A DNA stretch of 64,000 nt from Bacillota bacterium (GTDB lineage Bacteria; Bacillota; Clostridia; Acetivibrionales; DSM-1351), in assembly GCA_023433945.1 (NCBI GenBank), contig JAEYTP010000075.1:37985-101984 (forward strand). The letters run 5' to 3'. Below are positions 26,672 to 36,127 of the stretch, in pieces. Below the pieces are notes generated by a model. The model was given only the letters and a program-made list of their open reading frames with translations. It was not told the DNA's origin and ran no database searches. Position 1 is the stretch's first letter. Every line of letters begins with the position of its first letter. A program made the position numbers and the translations under genes.

Positions 26672-27601
26672 TTATTTAAAATCGTCCCACAGTCTGCTTG
26701 GGTACTTTCCACTTTCAACAAGAGAGTTAATTGATTGTTTTACTACTGGTTTATCTTCCTGATAAGTAACTCCATACCATTTGTCAGTGGATGAAAGCAC
26801 CTTTACATCAGCCTTTCCACTCTTTATAAGATTGTCCACTACTGTAGGCAGGAAGTACTCTGCCTTTAGAATATTGTCCTTTGACGCTTCTAAAAATTTG
26901 GGGAAGTTATTCTCTAACTCAGTAAAAATACTTTGATTAAAGCCCCAGGTATTCATTGAAACTATACTTCCGGTTGCAATAGGAGTCCAAATAACATCGT
27001 CTTCGGTGTATTTTGCTCCATTCTCGGACTTTACAATTTTAGTTCTCTCCTGTATGTCAATGAGATAGCCATTGTTATCTACGCTGCAGACACCTCTTGC
27101 AACATGGCCATTCTCTGTGAGTGTATTCTCAAGAATAAAACCAACCATACAGTACTTGTACTTTTGGTCAGTATCATTGTTTGAGGTAAGATAGTCACTA
27201 AGCAGCCTATATGCATGTGCACCGTAAAAATCATCAGCATTTATTACAGCAAATGGTGTATTTACCGCATCCTTCGCGCTTAGTACCGCATGTCCTGTTC
27301 CCCATGGCTTGCTTCTACCCTCAGGTACTGAAAAACCTTTTGGTAGATTATTAATATCCTGGTAAACATATTCAACATCAATAATGCCTTCTATTTTCTT
27401 GCCTATAACCTCTCTAAAGGTTTCCTCAATCTCTCTTTTGACTACAAATACAACCTTTCCAAACCCTGCTCTTATAGCGTCATATATGGAATACTCCATA
27501 ATTATTTCTCCATTTGGTCCTACAGGGTCAATCTGCTTCAACCCTCCATAACGGCTTCCCATACCTGCCGCCATTATAACAAGTGTTGGTTTTGTGCTCA
27601 T
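26672..27601 (-). CDS. Sugar-1-phosphate nucleotidyltransferase
   Basis: The N-terminus TLVIMAAGMGSRYGGLKQID is the nucleotide-binding loop of NTP transferases. NADDFYGAHAY near residue 120 supplies the metal-binding Asp, and GTGHAVLSAKD is also typical. The sequence differs from the classical GalU loop (AAGLGTRFLP), so the sugar is not certain; UDP-glucose formation is possible because galE lies just upstream on the same strand. The length is 309. GGAGGTAATACT precedes the ATG. The gene ends in the long hairpin at 26605-26650. Confidence 0.85.
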   Translation of the reverse strand: MSTKPTLVIMAAGMGSRYGGLKQIDPVGPNGEIIMEYSIYDAIRAGFGKVVFVVKREIEETFREVIGKKIEGIIDVEYVYQDINNLPKGFSVPEGRSKPWGTGHAVLSAKDAVNTPFAVINADDFYGAHAYRLLSDYLTSNNDTDQKYKYCMVGFILENTLTENGHVARGVCSVDNNGYLIDIQERTKIVKSENGAKYTEDDVIWTPIATGSIVSMNTWGFNQSIFTELENNFPKFLEASKDNILKAEYFLPTVVDNLIKSGKADVKVLSSTDKWYGVTYQEDKPVVKQSINSLVESGKYPSRLWDDFK

Positions 27602-27711
27602 AGTATTACCTCCGAGTTCATTTGTAAGTTTACTTAGTATGTTTTTAACTACAACTTTTGCATTAACTTAATAGTAAATAAATATATATTAAAATAAGTA
27701 TATATTATAAT

Positions 27712-27756
27712 AACGTTTATATCATAATGATGTTTATATCATAATAACGTTTTTAT
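27712..27756. repeat. Short 17-bp repeat between galE and the nucleotidyltransferase gene
   Basis: GTTTATATCATAATGAT-like units begin at 27715, 27732 and (partial) 27749. The array directly abuts the galE stop codon. Confidence 0.5.
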
Positions 27757-28772
27757 TATTTATTATATCCATCTGGATTCATTGACTGCCATCTCCAAGA
27801 GTCACAGCACATTTCATCCAACCCTCTATCTGCTGTAAATCCAAGCTCTACTTTTGCTCTGTCACACTTTGCAAAACAAGCCGCTATGTCCCCCGGCCTC
27901 CTTTGCACAACCTTATATGGAATAGCATTTCCACAGGCCTTTTCAAATGCCTGGATCATTTGGAGAACGGAAACGCCATTTCCAGTGCCAAGATTATACT
28001 CTCTAACACCTACATGCTCTACATCAAGCTTTTCAAGCGCCTTAAGATGACCATTTGCTAAATCTATTACATGAATATAATCTCTCACACCCGTTCCATC
28101 AACAGTATTATAATCATTTCCATAAACATTGAGCTGCTTTAGCTTGCCCACAGCCACTTGAGCAATGTATGGTACAAGATTATTAGGAATTCCATTAGGG
28201 TCCTCTCCAATAAGTCCGCTTTCGTGTGCACCTATAGGATTGAAGTACCTCAATATAGCTATATTCCATTTATTGTTGGAAACATATACATCCCTCAGTA
28301 TATCTTCAATCATGAGTTTTGTTCTTCCATATGGATTAGTGGCACTGAGCGAAAATTCTTCTGATATAGGAACACTCACAGGGTCACCATATACCGTAGC
28401 AGAAGATGAAAAAACAAGGTTATAAACTCCATATTTCTCCATAAGCTCACATAAAATCAAGGTTCCGGTAATATTGTTGTGATAGTATTTTAGAGGTATT
28501 GAAACCGATTCTCCTACCGCCTTTAGCCCTGCAAAATGTATAGCTGCGTCAATTTTATTATGAGCAAAAACTTCCTCAAGTGCTTCTCTATGTAGAATAT
28601 CTACTTTATGAAACGCTAGCTCTTTACCGGTAATTTGCCTTACCCTGTTAAGTGAAGTTTCCTTGCTGTTAGATAGATTATCAACTACTATTACCTCATG
28701 CCCAGCCTCTAATAGCTGTACACAAGTATGGCTGCCAATATAACCAGCACCGCCTGTAACCAAAACGTTCAT
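27756..28772 (-). CDS. galE: UDP-glucose 4-epimerase
   Basis: GalE interconverts UDP-glucose and UDP-galactose with bound NAD. The Rossmann motif VTGGAGYIGSHTCVQLLEAG starts at residue 5, the catalytic SSSATVYG lies near 122 and YGRTK near 147. LRYFNPIGAHESG and DYIHVIDLANGH are also typical. The length of 338 is normal. GGGAGG lies upstream of the ATG. It precedes the nucleotidyltransferase, so the pair may supply UDP-sugars. The ~290 bases upstream hold no recognisable feature. Confidence 0.97.
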   Translation of the reverse strand: MNVLVTGGAGYIGSHTCVQLLEAGHEVIVVDNLSNSKETSLNRVRQITGKELAFHKVDILHREALEEVFAHNKIDAAIHFAGLKAVGESVSIPLKYYHNNITGTLILCELMEKYGVYNLVFSSSATVYGDPVSVPISEEFSLSATNPYGRTKLMIEDILRDVYVSNNKWNIAILRYFNPIGAHESGLIGEDPNGIPNNLVPYIAQVAVGKLKQLNVYGNDYNTVDGTGVRDYIHVIDLANGHLKALEKLDVEHVGVREYNLGTGNGVSVLQMIQAFEKACGNAIPYKVVQRRPGDIAACFAKCDRAKVELGFTADRGLDEMCCDSWRWQSMNPDGYNK

Positions 28773-29065
28773 ATCTATAGTCCTCCCAATACAAATATAT
28801 TTTCCATATATTTTCCATATATCTAAATATATTAAAGTTACTTTAATTCTAATATTTGTATGAATTAAGTTATTTAAATACTAATATTTGTAGTAACCAA
28901 GTGCTGTAAACATTTTATCTAAAATTACTATTTATTACAACCAATTATTCTTTTTTAAAGCTCTAATAAAGGTTTGCCTATGAGTAGTAAACGAAGAAAC
29001 TAAACAATCAAAAATTTTTGTAGTATAGAAGATTTATAAACATATAGTAAAAAATGTATGGCACT

Positions 29066-29977
29066 TTATTTTCCGTTTGATATAGTTTTGAGTATTTCAT
29101 CGAGGGGCTCATTTTTACACAAAAACATTTCTGAGAACATATCGCCTTTTGAGTGTAGTCTTTTTACCGCATTTTTTATGGTAAAGTCATCAGGCTTTAC
29201 TCCTCTAACTTCATCCCAATCAAGCGGCATAGAAACGTTAGCCGTTTTTACTGCTCTTGTTGAATATGGGGCTATCAGGCTTTTGCCCTGCCACATTTGT
29301 AGATAGTCAAAATAAATTTTCCCACCTCTTTTTGCTTTTAACCTTTCAATGGTAAGAAGCTTGGGCATTTTTTGAACAAAGTACTCTGCAAAAAATAGAT
29401 TGAGGCTTCTAGCATTGTCATAATTGTATCTCGCATTTGTAGGAATAAATATCTGCAGCCCAGTTGCTCCGGATGTTTTAATAAAGCTGTCTAATGCAAG
29501 TGACTCCATAGTTTCTCTAATGCTCAATGCAACCTCCTTTACACTCTCAAAATTATTCTCTTCTGAGGGGTCAAGGTCAAATACAAGATAACTGGGATAA
29601 TCGGGTTTATCACAGGTATTAAATGCAACATGGAATTCCAGACACGCCATACTGCAAAGCCATACCAACGATGAAGCGTTCTCCATGACAATATACTCCT
29701 TGTCATGAAAAATACTGCTTCCAATATAGTCAGGTGCATTCTTTGGAACACTTTTCTGATAAAAAGACTTCCCTGAAATACCATGAGGGTATCTAATGGT
29801 AGATAGCAACCTATTCCCACCATACTTCAGTATATAAGGGGCTAGCTGTACCATTTCCTGAATAAATTGCAGCTTTGTTATACCAGCTTCGGGCCAAAGT
29901 AATTTATCCACATTATTTACATGTATAAGCCTATTTTCTATCTCAACATTTGCACTCTTTTCTATTACGGCAGGCAT
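29066..29977 (-). CDS. LigD-type polymerase/primase for end joining
   Basis: The 303-residue protein matches the polymerase (PolDom) part of LigD: NVDKLLWPEAGITKLQFI at the N-terminus, GKSFYQKSVPKNAPDY, catalytic FDLDPSE near residue 133 and SGATGLQIFIPT. It is a stand-alone protein, the third gene after ku and the ligase. In non-homologous end joining it fills gaps at broken ends. AAGAGGTG precedes the ATG. The start region has been duplicated in tandem (29948-30053), leaving a decayed copy just upstream. Confidence 0.93.
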   Translation of the reverse strand: MPAVIEKSANVEIENRLIHVNNVDKLLWPEAGITKLQFIQEMVQLAPYILKYGGNRLLSTIRYPHGISGKSFYQKSVPKNAPDYIGSSIFHDKEYIVMENASSLVWLCSMACLEFHVAFNTCDKPDYPSYLVFDLDPSEENNFESVKEVALSIRETMESLALDSFIKTSGATGLQIFIPTNARYNYDNARSLNLFFAEYFVQKMPKLLTIERLKAKRGGKIYFDYLQMWQGKSLIAPYSTRAVKTANVSMPLDWDEVRGVKPDDFTIKNAVKRLHSKGDMFSEMFLCKNEPLDEILKTISNGK

Positions 29978-30053
29978 TATTTTACACCTCTTAATCTAAT
30001 ATTTGCACTCTTTTCTAATACAGCAGGCTTTGTTTTATACCGCTTAAACTAAG
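29948..30053. repeat. 53-bp direct duplication covering the start of the polymerase gene
   Basis: 29948-30000 (first codons, ATG and ribosome binding site of the polymerase gene) is repeated at 30001-30053 with about four fifths of the bases identical. Both copies begin ATTTGCACTCTTTTCTA. In the upstream copy the ATG and the GAGGTG have been lost. Confidence 0.85.
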
Positions 30054-30080
30054 ACTTGAATTGCAATAGTATACGTCCTT

Positions 30081-31046
30081 TCATGTAAGCATTTCACCGT
30101 TGGCCTCGGTGGGCGGCATAGGAGTAAACCCTAAAATCTTGGGATGTCTGAGCTGCCCCGAATCTGTTAATTCCAAAAAACTGACCCAACAGGTTAGAAG
30201 GGGCATCGTCCAAGTTATTGCTGTTCCATTTAACTTAAGCTCACCAATGCTGCCCTGCACAAAAGGGCTACTCTCTTGTGATATCTCACTTGCATAGTTT
30301 TTTAATAAATGCAAATCGGACTGCTTTAGTCCAAGAGATGCCTTGCACATAAAGGTTAATCCCTCCTCTCCATTAATACCTAGCAAGAGAGAATTGGGTC
30401 TACCTCCATCCCATTGTATTCCCCCAACTACACAGAGCATTCTCTTTATAAATTTGGTCTTATACCAATATGCATGTTTTTTTCCCCCTATATAAGGGCT
30501 AGTAATTAGCTTTGAGACTATGCCTTCCATATTTCTTTCTTTCATGTTTTCAAATAAACTTATACCATCATCAAATGGCTTTGAGAAATGCAAAAAATCG
30601 TTCTCATATGGTGCTATAAGCTCCTTGAGTAGTTTCTTTCTATATTCGAGGGGCTTTGCTGTTATATCTCCATTATAGTAAAGCATATCAAATACCATAT
30701 ATTTAACGGGATATCTATTCTTATACCTTTCAAGAGAGGCCATGTTTCTAATACGCTCACGAGCCAACACATCATAGAAGGAAGGCTTAAGATTTTCATC
30801 AGTAACAACTATTTCTCCATCAAACACTGCTTTCTTTGAGCCAAGACACTCTACTAAGTACAAAAATTCCGGATAGAAGTTTGTTCTCTCATTTCCTTTT
30901 TTTGTGAATATTCTTAAAGAATGCTCTTTTTCAAAATTTATATAGCTAATACCTCTGATCCCATCCCATTTTATTTCATGGATATATTCCTGAGATACTA
31001 TTACATCCTCTCTTTTGGCAGCATCCATCGGCATATAGAGCTTCAT
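30081..31046 (-). CDS. ligD: ATP-dependent DNA ligase (LigD ligase domain)
   Basis: This is a compact 321-residue ATP-dependent ligase. The adenylation motif EIKWDGIRG places the catalytic Lys at residue 26. VFDGEIVV (motif III), YMVFDMLYYNG, MEGIVSKLITSPYIGGKK (motif IV) and YKTKFIK (motif V) follow, then a short OB domain. There is no polymerase or phosphoesterase domain fused to it. The ATG follows the ku stop directly (TAAATG), with AAAGGAG inside ku, so translation is coupled. Confidence 0.95.
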   Translation of the reverse strand: MKLYMPMDAAKREDVIVSQEYIHEIKWDGIRGISYINFEKEHSLRIFTKKGNERTNFYPEFLYLVECLGSKKAVFDGEIVVTDENLKPSFYDVLARERIRNMASLERYKNRYPVKYMVFDMLYYNGDITAKPLEYRKKLLKELIAPYENDFLHFSKPFDDGISLFENMKERNMEGIVSKLITSPYIGGKKHAYWYKTKFIKRMLCVVGGIQWDGGRPNSLLLGINGEEGLTFMCKASLGLKQSDLHLLKNYASEISQESSPFVQGSIGELKLNGTAITWTMPLLTCWVSFLELTDSGQLRHPKILGFTPMPPTEANGEMLT

Positions 31047-31994
31047 TTATACTGGCTCCTTTGTTCTTGTTTTTGTAGCCGTTTTCTTGGTTGTTTTGGT
31101 TTTAGCTGCCTTAGTGGAAGCTTTGGTCTCTTCCTCTGGGGTTTGATTATCTAGGGTTTGGTTATCTGAGGTTTTTTTGGCTCTTTTTTTAGGTTTTTCC
31201 TCTTCCTCCTGGGCATTCTTCTTGTTTTGTTGTGACATCTTAATGCTTTGCTGCAGTGCATCCATCAGGCTTATTACATTGTGCTTTTCTACATCCTTCC
31301 TGACTACTATCTCTTTTCCTTCAACCTTTGAATTTATAAGCTCGACAAGAGTTTCTCTATAGGTATCTTTATACTTCGAAGGATCAAACTTAGTTGTCAG
31401 ATTATCAATAAGTGAAATTGCCATATTCAGCTCGGCTTCTGTTGTATTAGTATGTTCCGGAACTCCGGGTACTTGCTTAAAGTCCCTAACCTCATCGGGA
31501 TAAAAAATAGTCTCTAGAACAAGAACACCTTTGTACACTCTTATAACACAAAGAGCCTCTCTATCACGAATAGTAATCTTTGCAACTGCAATTCTCCCTG
31601 TTTTATTGAATGCATCTCGCAATAATGTATATGCCTTGCTCCCTGTATCCTGTGGCCCTAAATAATAGGTTTTGTCAAAATAAATGGGATCGATCTCTTG
31701 CAACTTAACAAAGTCAAGAATTTCAACACTTCTCTCCCCCGATGCTTTAATGGATGCAAAGTCTTCATCCGTCATTATTACATATTTGCCCGGCTCATAC
31801 TCATAGCCTTTAACAATATCTTCGGGTGCTACCTCTTTGTTACAGGAAGGGCACATTTTTTTGTACTTAACAGGTGTATGGCATTCCTTGTGAATGTACT
31901 TGAACCGTATATCCTTATCCTCTGTAGCAGCAAACATTTTTACAGGAATATTCACTAGTCCAAAGCTTATCGAGCCCTTCCAGACTGTATGCAT
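31047..31994 (-). CDS. ku: Ku DNA end-binding protein
   Basis: Bacterial Ku binds double-strand ends and recruits LigD. The sequence opens MHTVWKGSISFGLVNIPVK and contains CNKEVAPEDIVKGYEYEPGKYV and VRVYKGVLVLETIFYPDEVR, all typical. The core ends near residue 255; the last ~60 residues are a Lys/Thr/Ala-rich tail with KKRAKKTS and KTKTTKKTATKTRTK, like DNA-binding tails of other Ku proteins. The length is 315. GGGAGGG precedes the ATG. It is first in the ku-ligase-polymerase operon, which in spore formers is often used during germination. Confidence 0.97.
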   Translation of the reverse strand: MHTVWKGSISFGLVNIPVKMFAATEDKDIRFKYIHKECHTPVKYKKMCPSCNKEVAPEDIVKGYEYEPGKYVIMTDEDFASIKASGERSVEILDFVKLQEIDPIYFDKTYYLGPQDTGSKAYTLLRDAFNKTGRIAVAKITIRDREALCVIRVYKGVLVLETIFYPDEVRDFKQVPGVPEHTNTTEAELNMAISLIDNLTTKFDPSKYKDTYRETLVELINSKVEGKEIVVRKDVEKHNVISLMDALQQSIKMSQQNKKNAQEEEEKPKKRAKKTSDNQTLDNQTPEEETKASTKAAKTKTTKKTATKTRTKEPV

Positions 31995-32136
31995 AAAATC
32001 CCTCCCAGAGTTTTTTCTTTATTTGTTTATAAGTGTCTTTTCTTTATATGTTATATCTTTTGAAATAATTAAATGATAATTCAAGAAATATTCTCCAAAT
32101 CTACGGTTTCGATTAGCATACACTTATACAAGTGAT

Positions 32137-32164
32137 TTGAATTGTATATAGCTGGTGTTATAAT
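32137..32164 (+). promoter_or_regulatory. Probable sigma-A promoter
   Basis: TTGAAT (32137-32142), 16 bases and TATAAT (32159-32164) lie about 85 bases upstream of the FmdB-like gene. Confidence 0.5.
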
Positions 32165-32250
32165 ATTATTAGCACTATTGAACTAAAAATAAAAATACAT
32201 TTATTACGATAGATAACTCTATAATAATAAAAACCATAAGGAGGCTTAAA

Positions 32251-32463
32251 ATGCCATTTTACGATTTAAAATGTACAAAGTGTGGACATGAATTTAATGT
32301 TATGGCAAAAATGAGCGAACGTGAAGGGAAGCTTATTAACTGTCCCCAATGCCAGGATAATCAACTTGAGGCGGTTTTTAAGTCTGTTAATATAGTTTCC
32401 TCCAGATCCTCAGAAAAGGATTGCCCAAACAGGCATGTTTGCGGTGGTTGCTGCGGCCATTAA
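32251..32463 (+). CDS. FmdB-family zinc-ribbon protein
   Basis: The 70-residue protein begins MPFYDLKCTKCGHEFNVM and has CPQC 25 residues later, the usual FmdB-type zinc ribbon, with the family's F(K)SVNIV strand after it. A Cys/His-rich tail ending CPNRHVCGGCCGH could bind a further metal ion. AAGGAGG precedes the ATG at seven bases. Regulatory or metal-binding roles have been suggested for the family but are not settled. The threonine aldolase gene follows 140 bases later. Confidence 0.9.
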   Translation: MPFYDLKCTKCGHEFNVMAKMSEREGKLINCPQCQDNQLEAVFKSVNIVSSRSSEKDCPNRHVCGGCCGH

Positions 32464-32603
32464 ATTATTGGCACTAAACATAAAACAATTAAAATGATTA
32501 TAAAAAATACGAAGCAATTTAAATAAAAGCCAAAAACGTAAGGCAATATTGTTTTTGAAAGTAAGAGGTACAAAATTATTATCGAAAGGACTAAAACCTT
32601 TTT

Positions 32604-33632
32604 ATGAAATATATTGACTTGAGAAGTGATACTGTTACAGTACCAACCACAAAGATGAGAGAAGCCATGGCAACAGCTGAGGTTGGTGATGATGTGTATC
32701 AAGATGATTATACCACTATCGAGCTGGAAAACTATGCAGCGCAAATTACAGGAAAAGATGCTGCTCTCTTTGTACCAAGCGGTACGTTTGGTAACCAGCT
32801 TGCATTATTTACACATTGCAAGCGCGGTGATGAGGTAATTTTAGGGGAAAACTCTCATATCGTTGCGCATGAAGCCGGTGCTTCTGCAGTTATTGCAGGT
32901 GTACAGCTCAGAACAATAAGCGAGGATTTCTCAGGGATTAAGGCAGAAGACGTTGCAAAAAGAATTCGTGTTGGGGAGGATATTCATTGTCCTGATACCG
33001 GCGTGATATGCATGGAAAATGCTTTAGCAAATGGAAGAGTTGTTTCTCTTGAACAAATGCAGCAAGTGTACTGTTTGGCAAAGCAGCATAATATCCCGGT
33101 ACACTTAGATGGTGCAAGAATATTTAATGCTGCAACTTATTTGAATGTCGCTGCATCTGATATCGCACAATACTGTGACAGCCTTATGTTCTGTCTTTCA
33201 AAGGGCTTGTGCGCTCCATTTGGCTCTATTCTCGCAGGCAGTAAAGATTTTATTGACAATGCTCGTAAAAAAAGAAAGCTAATGGGTGGCGGCTTGAGAC
33301 AGACGGGAATACTTGCTGCAGCCGGTATAATTGCTCTTGAAGATATGCCTCAGCAGTTGATAGAAGACCACAAAAACGCTATAGCATTAGGTCATAAGCT
33401 CAGTACCATTAATGGAATTGATATTAATTTATCGGATATACACATAAATATGGTATTTTTCAGCATTGATGACAGTGTTCTTAATGGTAGGGATATTGCT
33501 GCAGAATTACTCAAATCAGGAATAAAAGTAAATGGCCCTGAAAATGGGCAAATGAGGCTAGTAACAAATCATTGGGTTACTAGAGATGACATATTTTACG
33601 TAGCAGACTGTATAAGGTCTATTTTGCAATAA
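32604..33632 (+). CDS. ltaE: Low-specificity L-threonine aldolase
   Basis: This PLP enzyme splits threonine or allo-threonine to glycine and acetaldehyde. Typical segments are IDLRSDTVTVPTTKMREAMA at the start, GDDVYQDDYT, FVPSGTFGNQLALFTHC near residue 56, HLDGARIFNAA near 165, and the PLP-lysine loop FCLSKGLCAPFGS near 200. The length of 342 is normal. The ATG has only a distant AAAGGA (13 bases), so initiation may be weak. The hairpin at 33645-33704 follows the stop. Confidence 0.95.
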   Translation: MKYIDLRSDTVTVPTTKMREAMATAEVGDDVYQDDYTTIELENYAAQITGKDAALFVPSGTFGNQLALFTHCKRGDEVILGENSHIVAHEAGASAVIAGVQLRTISEDFSGIKAEDVAKRIRVGEDIHCPDTGVICMENALANGRVVSLEQMQQVYCLAKQHNIPVHLDGARIFNAATYLNVAASDIAQYCDSLMFCLSKGLCAPFGSILAGSKDFIDNARKKRKLMGGGLRQTGILAAAGIIALEDMPQQLIEDHKNAIALGHKLSTINGIDINLSDIHINMVFFSIDDSVLNGRDIAAELLKSGIKVNGPENGQMRLVTNHWVTRDDIFYVADCIRSILQ

Positions 33633-33644
33633 TAATAAAGGTAA

Positions 33645-33704
33645 GGGTATCCTTCGAAGTAGCTGTCTAGCCAAAGGTGAAGATCTTTTCTTCAAAGGAT
33701 ACCC
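33645..33704. terminator. Hairpin between convergent genes
   Basis: GGGTATCCTTCGAAG (33645-33659) pairs with CTTCAAAGGATACCC (33690-33704) apart from one mismatch. The loop is 30 bases. It lies between ltaE and the convergent GerMN gene; the T-rich tail on the plus strand is weak. Confidence 0.65.
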
Positions 33705-33764
33705 TAGTTTCTATATTATAGCACAACCTTTTTAACTAATCCATATTTTATAAAAATTTACATT

Positions 33765-34529
33765 TTATTCTAATAGTTCAAGGTTAGTTTCAACATTAGA
33801 ATTAGTCTTGCTATCTGGCTTATCAGTATCTTTGGTATCTGTATTAATTTTATCTGTAGTAGTCTTCTCTTTGCTTTGATCCTTTGTGTCAGACTTATCC
33901 TTTGTGTCTTTTTCAGCGCTTTGATTGTCTGCTGGTAAAGCTCCTATTAAATATTCTGATCTTGGATAAGGAATATTAATAACATAGTTACCTTTAAATT
34001 CCTTCTGAACCTTACCATTTATTTTAAATTCAACACTTTTTATATCTTTTAGCTCTGTTAATGTATTTACTACTGAATAAAGTGTTAGCTGTTCCTGCTT
34101 TTTGCCCCCAGGATGCTTATCAATAAACTCTTTAGAGAAGTCTACTGATGCTACCCCGTCCTTGTTGATTTTAACATTTGATGCTAGCTTCGTCCCGGTT
34201 GGAATAGAGGCCTTTAATGTGCTTCCGGATACGGGACCTTTGATTAATTCATTAACTATAGCTGTAGCCATTACATCTGTGCCTTTTTGTGTATCAGAAA
34301 TATTGATGTATCTGGTTTCAGGCATTAATTTTGTACCATCTGCATTAATAAAATAAAGCTGTACTGGTGATTTATCCTTTAAGTTGCTCGCTTGAGTTTC
34401 ATCCATAGTAACGCTGCTTACGGGATTCAGCTCATCACTGCTGCTGGTTTCGGTGCTTAACAATCCACATCCACCCAGCAATCCCATTATCATAACGCAT
34501 ACCAATAATAAACTAACTGTTTTTTGCAT
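33765..34529 (-). CDS. GerMN-domain lipoprotein
   Basis: The protein has a lipoprotein signal (VCVMIMGLLGGC with the acylated Cys at about residue 21). A GerMN domain follows, with YFINADGTKLMPETR near residue 55 and KNGVASVDFSKEFIDKH-like sequence near 130. The last ~55 residues are a Lys/Asp/Thr-rich low-complexity tail (DTKDQSKEKTTTDK). GerMN proteins such as B. subtilis GerM act in sporulation and germination at the forespore membrane. The start is ATG 34529 because GAGGTG lies eight bases upstream; the GTG at 34541 is part of that site. Confidence 0.9.
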   Translation of the reverse strand: MQKTVSLLLVCVMIMGLLGGCGLLSTETSSSDELNPVSSVTMDETQASNLKDKSPVQLYFINADGTKLMPETRYINISDTQKGTDVMATAIVNELIKGPVSGSTLKASIPTGTKLASNVKINKDGVASVDFSKEFIDKHPGGKKQEQLTLYSVVNTLTELKDIKSVEFKINGKVQKEFKGNYVINIPYPRSEYLIGALPADNQSAEKDTKDKSDTKDQSKEKTTTDKINTDTKDTDKPDSKTNSNVETNLELLE

Positions 34530-34674
34530 TTCTTCTGCCACCTCACATTTTTAAAGTTAAAGTTTATCGAAATCTTATATCCTATGTTTATGCCCAAGCC
34601 TTGACAAGTATTCTAGCATTTCAAAAAAAACAAGGGTAAGTATAATTAGGGTATTTGTACGCTTTCTTGTCATC

Positions 34675-34720
34675 AAAAAAGGAACCCCCATAGTTTTATA
34701 AGATTACTATGTGAGGTTCC
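34675..34720 (-). terminator. Intrinsic terminator of the kinase-like gene
   Basis: On the minus strand GGAACCTCACATAGT pairs, with small bulges, with ACTATGGGGGTTCC, and TTTTTT follows. Confidence 0.85.
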
Positions 34721-34744
34721 GAGAACAGTTAAATAAGTTATACT

Positions 34745-36127
34745 TTATGCATCTATAAATATCCTTCTTGTAATATTTAGTACTCCAGTCAAAGGGAAAA
34801 ACATTTGAACAACTGAACCCATATTCTCTTTGCTCTTGATAACAAGCTCTCCACTATGAGCTTTCATTACCCTATAGCAATAACTTAACCCAAGTCCTAA
34901 ATTGCTTGCTTCCTCTTTTGTTGTAAAAAATGGAGTAATGACATGCGCTAAGTCTTGGCTGGTAATACCACAACCGTTGTCAGAAATAGAAATAAGTAAT
35001 GATTCTCCTCTAATCTCCGATTCAATAACTATCTCCCCGATATCACTTATTGCCTCTATAGAATTGATTAGGATATTTTTGAGCATTTCAGTGAAATGAT
35101 TTACGTCAACTGTCATTGTTGCATCTATAATGCTTCTATTAGTAATCTTTATATTTTTATCCCTAATATGTGGCTCAATGATATCAATACTATTTTGTAT
35201 TAGAATACTCAAAACAGATGGTTCTTCCCTAATCTCTATTTTATCAAGCTTGTATCCGATTTTTAACGTGATACTAACTAGATTATCAGCAGATTTTCTA
35301 ATCGCTTTAAGCTTTTGTTCTGTGCTTATTGAAACATCATCTATCTCATTGAGTTGTTTTAATATTTCAGAGGTCTCCCGTTTTAGTGCATTAGATATAT
35401 AACTTGTGCCATCAATAATAATATCCATAGAATTCTCATAATTTATTTTCTCTATCTTTACCTTTATCCCAAGAATGCCATATCTAATACCAAGGTATAA
35501 GAAAATAGCAAACTGAAAGGCTATTATCCAGAAGTTAAAGTACCATGCATCTTCAATATTTACGGCAACAGATAGATAACTAGTCCACATCAATACAACT
35601 GAAGAAGGTATTGTGAACACTATTGTAATAAATGTACTTCTCTTTTTAACAGCATCTTCTTGCTTAAAATAAGATACTGTGAGTATAACAGCAGCAGCTA
35701 TAGTATAAATAACTACCCATATGGACAAAACCTTGTAATTGGGGTCAAATGCCGGTGTTATAGGATATAAGAAGCACATCATCAAACTTGGAAAGAATAA
35801 TAGAACTTTAATGTATTGTTTAAGCTTGCTGCTAATGTTGGTGTTCAAGAAGTCTGTAAATGTAAGTACAAATATAATTAAGGTATATGTAGCAAAGTAA
35901 TGCTGGAGCACATTTGCAAGTCCCTTGGCAGCTAAACAGAAAAATAATAAGTTTGGATCATTTAGTGTTTCAACGTGAGGCAAAATATTATCAGTAAAAA
36001 TAACTGTAATACCACCGAACCCATTTAAAAACAATGTGGCTGATGCCCACCAGGTCCATTCTTTCCTGCCGTTATTAACTATTAATATAAGCGCGATAAT
36101 CCAAAGTAGAATAAATATTAAAAACAT
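34745..36127 (-). CDS. Membrane histidine-kinase-like protein lacking the H-box His
   Basis: The protein has 460 residues. Seven or so membrane helices fill the first ~225. The C-terminal ATPase domain is complete: N box NILINSIEAI, G1 ISDNGCGI, F box PFFTTK and G2 GLGLSYCY. In the expected dimerisation helix the sequence reads SYISNALKRETSEILKQL. Related clostridial kinases carry His where the N of SNALKRE stands, and no other His occurs between the membrane part and the ATPase domain. It may therefore be a phosphotransfer-deficient or atypical kinase. The start is ATG 36127 with GAGG five bases upstream. No response regulator gene is adjacent. Confidence 0.85.
   Translation of the reverse strand: MFLIFILLWIIALILIVNNGRKEWTWWASATLFLNGFGGITVIFTDNILPHVETLNDPNLLFFCLAAKGLANVLQHYFATYTLIIFVLTFTDFLNTNISSKLKQYIKVLLFFPSLMMCFLYPITPAFDPNYKVLSIWVVIYTIAAAVILTVSYFKQEDAVKKRSTFITIVFTIPSSVVLMWTSYLSVAVNIEDAWYFNFWIIAFQFAIFLYLGIRYGILGIKVKIEKINYENSMDIIIDGTSYISNALKRETSEILKQLNEIDDVSISTEQKLKAIRKSADNLVSITLKIGYKLDKIEIREEPSVLSILIQNSIDIIEPHIRDKNIKITNRSIIDATMTVDVNHFTEMLKNILINSIEAISDIGEIVIESEIRGESLLISISDNGCGITSQDLAHVITPFFTTKEEASNLGLGLSYCYRVMKAHSGELVIKSKENMGSVVQMFFPLTGVLNITRRIFIDA

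Noticed and set aside
26485..26721. Frame with RATF repeats
   Set aside because: It results from the 12-bp array and terminator, with no ribosome binding site.
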